Part shown: positions 59,557 to 64,000 of the stretch, one piece after another | Layout: each line of letters begins with the position of its first letter | Numbering within the stretch: position 1 is the stretch's first letter | DNA from: Psychrobacter celer | GTDB taxonomy: Bacteria; Pseudomonadota; Gammaproteobacteria; Pseudomonadales; Moraxellaceae | Assembly: GCF_016107555.1 (NCBI RefSeq) | Contig: NZ_JABASU010000016.1 | Span: forward strand, 1-64,000 | Direction of reading: 5' to 3' | Length of the DNA: 64,000 nucleotides | The notes under the pieces: model-generated | Database searches by the model: none | The model's input: the letters and a program-made list of their open reading frames with translations, nothing else | What the model was told of the DNA's origin: nothing | Made by a program: the position numbers and the translations under genes

Positions 59557-59585
59557 AGATAAAATACGATCCGACAGGATAGCCG

Positions 59586-60533
59586 ATGAGTACACGCATG
59601 ACGCCGCCCATACGTGCGGGTAAAGCAACATGGCTTGTCCCCGTACTGTGTCTGCTGGCGGGTGGAGCGCTGATCGGTGTCTCGACCAATGTGGCAAAAT
59701 ATGCAGGAGTGGTGGGGCTGACACCATTGGCGTTTTTGTTTTGGTCGATAGCAGGCGCCGCTCTCATACTGTTGGTGGTGGCTGTGCTTAGGCACGAGTT
59801 GCCACCTTTGAGTAAACGCAGCTTTGAGTATTATGTCATCGCCGCTTTGGTCAGTGTGGCGGGGTCTAATTTGTTGCTATTTTCGGCCATTCCTCATGTC
59901 GGTGCAGGGTTTGTGGCGCTGATTGTATCGTTGCCGCCGCTGCTCACTTATCTGGCCGCGCTCACTTTACGCATGGAGCGCTTTGATATCAGTCGTGCGT
60001 TTGGTGTGGGGGCTGCGCTACTGGGGGCGGGGGTGCTGGCGGCACACAAATTCTCTGCGCCAGACACCAGTATGTTTTGGGTATTGATTGCGCTGTGTGG
60101 GCCAGTGCTGCTGGCAGCTGGTAATATTTACCGCACGTTGCGCTGGCCTACGGGTGCCTCTCCCAATGCGCTAGCACCAGGGATGCTGTTGGCGGCGGCA
60201 TTGCTATTATTATTGTGTGCAGCGTTGCCGGGCTTTTCAGTGGCGTTACCGCATACAGGATGGCTGCCGATTGCTGTGATTGTCTTACAAGCGTGGCTCT
60301 TTGCTGGGCAGTTTTTGCTATTGTTTTTATTACAAAAGACGGGTGGCCCAGTGCTGCTTAGCTTATTGGGCGCGGTGGGCGCGGTCGTCGGCGTGCCAAT
60401 CGCTATTTTTTTGCAAAAAGAGACGCCGCCTGAGGGGTTGTTTTTAGGCGCTTCACTGATTGCGGTAGGTGTGGTTTTGGTGACGTGGGGCGGGGTAAGA
60501 GTGACGGCGCGAGCAGCAAAAGACAGTGAATAA
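59586..60533 (+). CDS. DMT (EamA) family permease
   Basis: A 315-residue inner-membrane transporter with about ten helices in two EamA repeats: LVPVLCLLAGGALIGVSTNVAKYAG at the start and LLSLLGAVGAVVGVPIAIFLQKETPPEGLFLGASLIAVGVVLVTW at the end. The drug/metabolite family exports amino acids, nucleosides and other metabolites; nothing in the sequence fixes the substrate. AGGATAGCCG precedes the ATG. The thioesterase gene starts 67 bp after its stop, so they probably form an operon. Confidence 0.88.
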   Translation: MSTRMTPPIRAGKATWLVPVLCLLAGGALIGVSTNVAKYAGVVGLTPLAFLFWSIAGAALILLVVAVLRHELPPLSKRSFEYYVIAALVSVAGSNLLLFSAIPHVGAGFVALIVSLPPLLTYLAALTLRMERFDISRAFGVGAALLGAGVLAAHKFSAPDTSMFWVLIALCGPVLLAAGNIYRTLRWPTGASPNALAPGMLLAAALLLLLCAALPGFSVALPHTGWLPIAVIVLQAWLFAGQFLLLFLLQKTGGPVLLSLLGAVGAVVGVPIAIFLQKETPPEGLFLGASLIAVGVVLVTWGGVRVTARAAKDSE

Positions 60534-60600
60534 AACAGCAGTAAGTAAAAAAGTAACTTATACTTATAAAGGAATAAGAACCGCTGAACAAGGAGCGTAT

Positions 60601-61014
60601 ATGTCGGCAACTAAAGAACAGATCGTCGCCTTTATGGCAGCAGAGTTTCCGCAGACCAAATGCGTGGTCGAGTCGGTAGATGATAAAGGGGCAGTGTTAT
60701 CACATGATATTGGCATAGATGAGCTGCGCCCAGGTGGGACGGTATCAGGGCCTGTATTGATGAGCATCGCGGATGTGGCAATTTATGTGGCCATCCTCGG
60801 TAGGATCGGCATCGTACCTTTGACCGTGACCACCAGTTTGACGATTAATTTTTTGCGAAAACCCTCGTCTGAGGCTCGCATCATAGCGGAGTGTACCCTG
60901 ATAAAAGTGGGGCGAACCCTGATAGTGGGTGAGGTGTCGCTGTATTCAGAAGGCTCAAGTGATATGGTGGCTCATGTCGTTGGAACGTACTCGGTGCCAC
61001 CAGCGCTCACATAG
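60601..61014 (+). CDS. Hotdog-fold thioesterase (PaaI/4HBT family)
   Basis: A 137-residue acyl-CoA thioesterase-like protein. The hotdog signature runs from IDELRPGGTVSGPVLMSIADVAIYVAI (Asp in the central helix) through LTVTTSLTINFLRKPSSEARIIAECTLIKVGRTLIVGEVSLYSEG to MVAHVVGTYSVP. Such proteins act as small cytosolic multimers on CoA thioesters. The ATG at 60601 has AAGGAG 7 nt upstream; the upstream in-frame start at 60526 overlaps the permease gene and adds an unconserved Lys-rich stretch. Confidence 0.88.
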   Translation: MSATKEQIVAFMAAEFPQTKCVVESVDDKGAVLSHDIGIDELRPGGTVSGPVLMSIADVAIYVAILGRIGIVPLTVTTSLTINFLRKPSSEARIIAECTLIKVGRTLIVGEVSLYSEGSSDMVAHVVGTYSVPPALT

Positions 61015-61105
61015 TGCGAGTCATACAACAAATCATTTTAGATACTATCATCTAACTTGCTATCATTTAAAATTTTAGTGAAGTAAAGTTTATTATTGTT
61101 TTCTA

Positions 61106-61142
61106 AAAAAGCTCTTAGCGTCACTGCTGAGGGCTTTTTTAT
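61106..61142 (+). terminator. Intrinsic terminator after the thioesterase gene
   Basis: A 15-bp stem AAAAAGCTCTTAGC with its partner GCTGAGGGCTTTTT (several G-T pairs), followed by a T run. Confidence 0.78.
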
Positions 61143-61303
61143 TTGTATGGTCTGAATAATAGTAAACACCAGTTTTGTCATCATATTGTCATAACGGCAC
61201 CGTATCCTTGTGCTCACGATAAATCGTGGTTGCGTCACACTCATATCTTTAGCTATTTATTGATATGTCGATAGCAGTCAACGCATAGCCATTAGGGATG
61301 TTT

Positions 61304-63664
61304 ATGAAGGTTGTTGGTCGGTCTGGCAGTATCTCCACTCGTATCTTGGTTATTTTGGCACTGGCTTTTTTGTTGATTATTTTATTGGTGTACTGGGTCA
61401 TACAAACCCAAGCCAAACCGCGCATTCTAGCGATGACGTCAGAGATAGTCGTAGAAACTGGCAACGAAGCCATCAATAGCATCATGGCCAGTATCAATCA
61501 TGTCGATGGACTGGCCAAAGCCACCAGCACGATGGCAGGCGGCTTGCCAAAACAAGATGACATTTATAAACAAACCTTTGGTAACCTCATGCAGCAGACG
61601 GATGCGCGTATCGTGGGCGGCGGTGTGTGGTTTGATCCCAATATGTATGTACAAGGCCGCGAGCGCCAGTCGTTTGTCTGGGCGCGAGACACGTCAGGCG
61701 TGATGCAGCCATTGACGCGTTATAATCAAGCTCGTCAAACGCCAACTCCGTATTATCGGGACTGGTGGTACATCCCTGCGATGTATGCGCGGCACGACCA
61801 CTGCGTCTGGAGCCGAGCCTATGTCGATCCTGTGAGCAATCAGCGGGTAATGACCTGTGCCAAGGCGCTGTATGACAGTCGCAATCAGGCGTTTGATGGT
61901 GTGGTGAGCTTTAATTTGTTGCTGGATAACCTCGGCGCTGCCATGAAAAAGTGGCAAGACAAGCTCGGTGGTTATGTGTTTTTGGTCGATTTGGACAATC
62001 GGTTTTTGGCCTTTCCAGAGCAATCGAAGGTCACACAAACGACTGAGAATAATCCGCAAGGTGAGGTAGTCACGGCACGGCAGCTGGCCGCCCAAAGTCC
62101 TGGTTTTGCACCGATTGCGGACAGCTTAGAGCGTATCAATCATCAGCTAATCGATGAAGCACTGGCAAAAGATGAAGGCCGCTTTACACTCGCTGCTCGT
62201 AGTATCTTGAGCACCACCAATCTAGACAAGATTAGCGAGCAAGAGTCCAAACTGCTCTCTGCTTTACTACTATTAAATATCGATCAGACGTTTGCGCTTG
62301 TAGACAGCCATTTGGTTGAGACCATCGCTGTGCCCGATGATTTTATATTGCAGCAGCCGGCGACCGCTTTTGTCTTTCGTATGCCGTTTACCTATTGGAA
62401 GATGGTCGTCGTCAAGCCTGATAACGATATGATGAGCGTGGCAAATGCGTTGTCCGACAAGCTGATTCAGGCCATGTTGTTGGGTTTTATACCGATCTTG
62501 TTATTGACCGCATGGGTGTTTCGTCGCTACTTCACGCGGCCGCTCAAGCGGATGGCGGATGCTGTGGCTGACATGGGTGCACTGATTGAACAAAAACAAT
62601 ATCAGCAGTTAAGCGCGCACAAACTGCCAGCCTCAGCGGTCAGTGAAATCCATGTCATCAGTGAACAAACCAATCACCTGATCGACCGTATCGTCGAAAA
62701 CGAAGGCGCGCTTGCCGAAATCAACGTCCATCTAGAAAAGCAAGTCGCAGCTCGAACCCAAGACCTACAGCAAGCCATGAATGAGCTAAAAGCCTCACAA
62801 GTGCAGCTGGTACGCTCCGAAAAAATGGCCACGCTCGGCCAGATGGTGGCAGGCGTGGCACACGAGGTCAATACCCCGCTTGGCTATGTGCGCAGCAATA
62901 TGGAATTGGTGGGTGATAATCTTGGGCGTTTTGATGAGCTGATACAGCATACCGAGCAGTTATTGCAGGCCTTAAAAGCGCCAAATACCCCGCCAGAAAA
63001 AACCGAGCAACTGATAGCGCAAACCTTACAATGCTGCGAGGCAATCAAAGAAGATGAGGTCAGTGAGGATTTGGCCGATTTGATTAAAGACGGGCTGTAC
63101 GGCGTCGATCAGATTGCAGAGCTGGTCGTCAGCTTGCGTGATTTTTCTCGAATTGATGAATCTAAAGTCAAAGAAGTCGATATCAATGACTGTATCACCA
63201 CCTCCCTTGTCATGGCGCGAAACAATCTAAAAAACTTAGACGTCAGCACAGAGCTTGCCGAGCTGCCGTTGATTCAATGTAACCCTTCACAAATCAACCA
63301 AGTGTTATTAAACCTATTTAATAATGCCGCTCAAGCCATGCCAGCCGATCGTAAAGGCACATTGCATATTACGTCATCTGTCGATGACACCCAGCAGTAC
63401 CTAGCCGTGAGTGTCAAAGACAATGGCGTGGGCATCGAGGAGAGCAAGTTGGTACAGATTTTTGAGCCATTTTTTACCACCAAAAAAGCCGGTGAGGGCA
63501 CAGGCCTAGGGCTGGCTATTAGCGCGCAAATCATGGAGCAGCATCATGGACGTATAGAGGTCAGCTCAGTCGTTGGGGAGGGCACGACGTTTACGCTGCT
63601 GCTGCCTGTGCAGTCGACTGCCCATAAGAGTAAACCAGCTCGGGCTTTATTTGAAAATGAATAG
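61304..63664 (+). CDS. Sensor histidine kinase with periplasmic Cache-like domain
   Basis: A 786-residue membrane kinase. TM1 is at about 11-32 (ILVILALAFLLIILLVYWVI). A large periplasmic sensor (about 33-383) has Cache-like features (GGGVWFDPNMYVQGRERQSF, DGVVSFNLLLDNL, MPFTYWKMVVVKPDNDMM). TM2 is near 386-408, followed by a HAMP region, a coiled coil and the H box MVAGVAHEVNTPLGYVRSN with His520. The N box NQVLLNLFNNAAQAM, G1 VKDNGVGIEE and G2 GTGLGLAIS follow. The ATG at 61304 has AGGG 6 nt upstream, better than the ATG at 61298. The response regulator begins 24 bp after its stop. The stimulus is unknown. Confidence 0.93.
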   Translation: MKVVGRSGSISTRILVILALAFLLIILLVYWVIQTQAKPRILAMTSEIVVETGNEAINSIMASINHVDGLAKATSTMAGGLPKQDDIYKQTFGNLMQQTDARIVGGGVWFDPNMYVQGRERQSFVWARDTSGVMQPLTRYNQARQTPTPYYRDWWYIPAMYARHDHCVWSRAYVDPVSNQRVMTCAKALYDSRNQAFDGVVSFNLLLDNLGAAMKKWQDKLGGYVFLVDLDNRFLAFPEQSKVTQTTENNPQGEVVTARQLAAQSPGFAPIADSLERINHQLIDEALAKDEGRFTLAARSILSTTNLDKISEQESKLLSALLLLNIDQTFALVDSHLVETIAVPDDFILQQPATAFVFRMPFTYWKMVVVKPDNDMMSVANALSDKLIQAMLLGFIPILLLTAWVFRRYFTRPLKRMADAVADMGALIEQKQYQQLSAHKLPASAVSEIHVISEQTNHLIDRIVENEGALAEINVHLEKQVAARTQDLQQAMNELKASQVQLVRSEKMATLGQMVAGVAHEVNTPLGYVRSNMELVGDNLGRFDELIQHTEQLLQALKAPNTPPEKTEQLIAQTLQCCEAIKEDEVSEDLADLIKDGLYGVDQIAELVVSLRDFSRIDESKVKEVDINDCITTSLVMARNNLKNLDVSTELAELPLIQCNPSQINQVLLNLFNNAAQAMPADRKGTLHITSSVDDTQQYLAVSVKDNGVGIEESKLVQIFEPFFTTKKAGEGTGLGLAISAQIMEQHHGRIEVSSVVGEGTTFTLLLPVQSTAHKSKPARALFENE

Positions 63665-63688
63665 ACTTAAAACTATAAAGAGAATGAC

Positions 63689-64000
63689 ATGCAAAAACCA
63701 AAGATTGCCTTTATCGATGATGAGCCGCGCATCTTACGCAGTTTAAAGATGCACTTTCGCCAGTCGCACGATGTATTTACCACCACCGATGCCGCCGAGC
63801 TGATGGCGTATGTCAGCCGCCACGATGTCCAAGTGGTCATCAGTGATCAGCGTATGCCAGATAAGCAAGGGACAGAAGTGCTGCGTGATATCAAAGAGAA
63901 ATCGCCAAATACCATTCGTATTTTATTGACCGGTTATGCCGATCTAAACGCGGTGATTGATTCGGTCAATGAAGGCGAGATTTATCGTTATATCACCAAA
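63689..64000 (+). CDS. Response regulator receiver domain (cut by window end)
   Basis: 104 residues are visible, all receiver domain: IAFIDDEPRILRSLKMHF with the acidic pair Asp10-Asp11, the phosphoacceptor Asp53 in VVISDQRMPDKQGTEVL, the Thr in RILLTGYADLNAV and EIYRYITK with the conserved Lys at the edge. The DQRMP and IYRYITK forms are typical of regulators joined to HD-GYP or other RpfG-like outputs, but the output domain lies outside the window. It is co-transcribed with the histidine kinase, its likely partner. Confidence 0.9.
   Translation, partial: MQKPKIAFIDDEPRILRSLKMHFRQSHDVFTTTDAAELMAYVSRHDVQVVISDQRMPDKQGTEVLRDIKEKSPNTIRILLTGYADLNAVIDSVNEGEIYRYITK

Larger units (their letters stand above)
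59284..59585. other. YgjP-DMT intergenic region
   Basis: Contains a terminator and a possible 35-codon hydrophobic small ORF at 59449-59556. Nothing else stands out. Confidence 0.4.

Overview
The window is a 64 kb stretch of bacterial chromosome that I attribute by inference to Psychrobacter (Moraxellaceae, Gammaproteobacteria). The grounds are the housekeeping order pyrG-kdsA-(copper genes)-eno-ftsB-ispD, the long AceA-type isocitrate lyase, the cytoplasmic YkuD protein, Hda, the mid-40s GC content and the recurring intergenic elements. I ran no database search. Family names rest on motifs and remembered family sequences.

Layout. 0.5-12 kb: an outer-membrane porin, CTP synthase, KDO-8-P synthase, a copper set (a cysteine-free HMA-like protein, CopZ-like chaperone, CopA-like ATPase), enolase, FtsB, IspD and a membrane-anchored BLUF photoreceptor. 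12-22 kb: tRNA-Glu, a small basic membrane protein, RNase T, PyrC, ArgG, an unknown DUF937-like membrane protein, a signal-less YkuD protein, a nitroreductase and a CYTH-CHAD protein. 21.6-22.8 kb: a TnpB-only IS200/IS605-type element with both terminal hairpins. 22.8-39.3 kb: AceA, a LysR regulator, a Sad/YneI-type succinate-semialdehyde dehydrogenase, purM-purN, a PerM-type permease, Hda, a DUF2057 protein, Dps, SerS and transketolase. 39.6-42.1 kb: an AT-rich accessory island with a tightly coupled two-gene cassette (unknown soluble protein plus four-helix membrane protein), followed by a NERD-nuclease/zinc-ribbon protein. This is the best candidate for an undescribed system. 42.1-45.5 kb: an ethanol/acetaldehyde oxidation cluster read leftwards (aldB, adh, DUF779). 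45.7-51 kb: a PIF1-like helicase, an Epd/GAPDH-family dehydrogenase, tRNA-Ser, a lipoprotein, a ribbon-helix-helix protein and tRNA-Asn. 51.5-58.4 kb: an SMR exporter and TetR regulator followed by betB, betA and a BCCT choline transporter, i.e. choline uptake and oxidation to glycine betaine. 58.8-64 kb: a YgjP-type metallopeptidase, a DMT permease, a hotdog thioesterase, and a histidine kinase followed by a response regulator cut by the window end.

Non-coding structure. Two palindromic MITE-like families are present. One is about 146-152 bp with TATA-ended inverted termini (three full copies, one internally deleted hairpin derivative, one truncated copy). The other is a single 97 bp element flanked by the direct repeat CATC. 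All three tRNA genes and purM have readable sigma70 promoters, and many transcription units end in clear intrinsic terminators.
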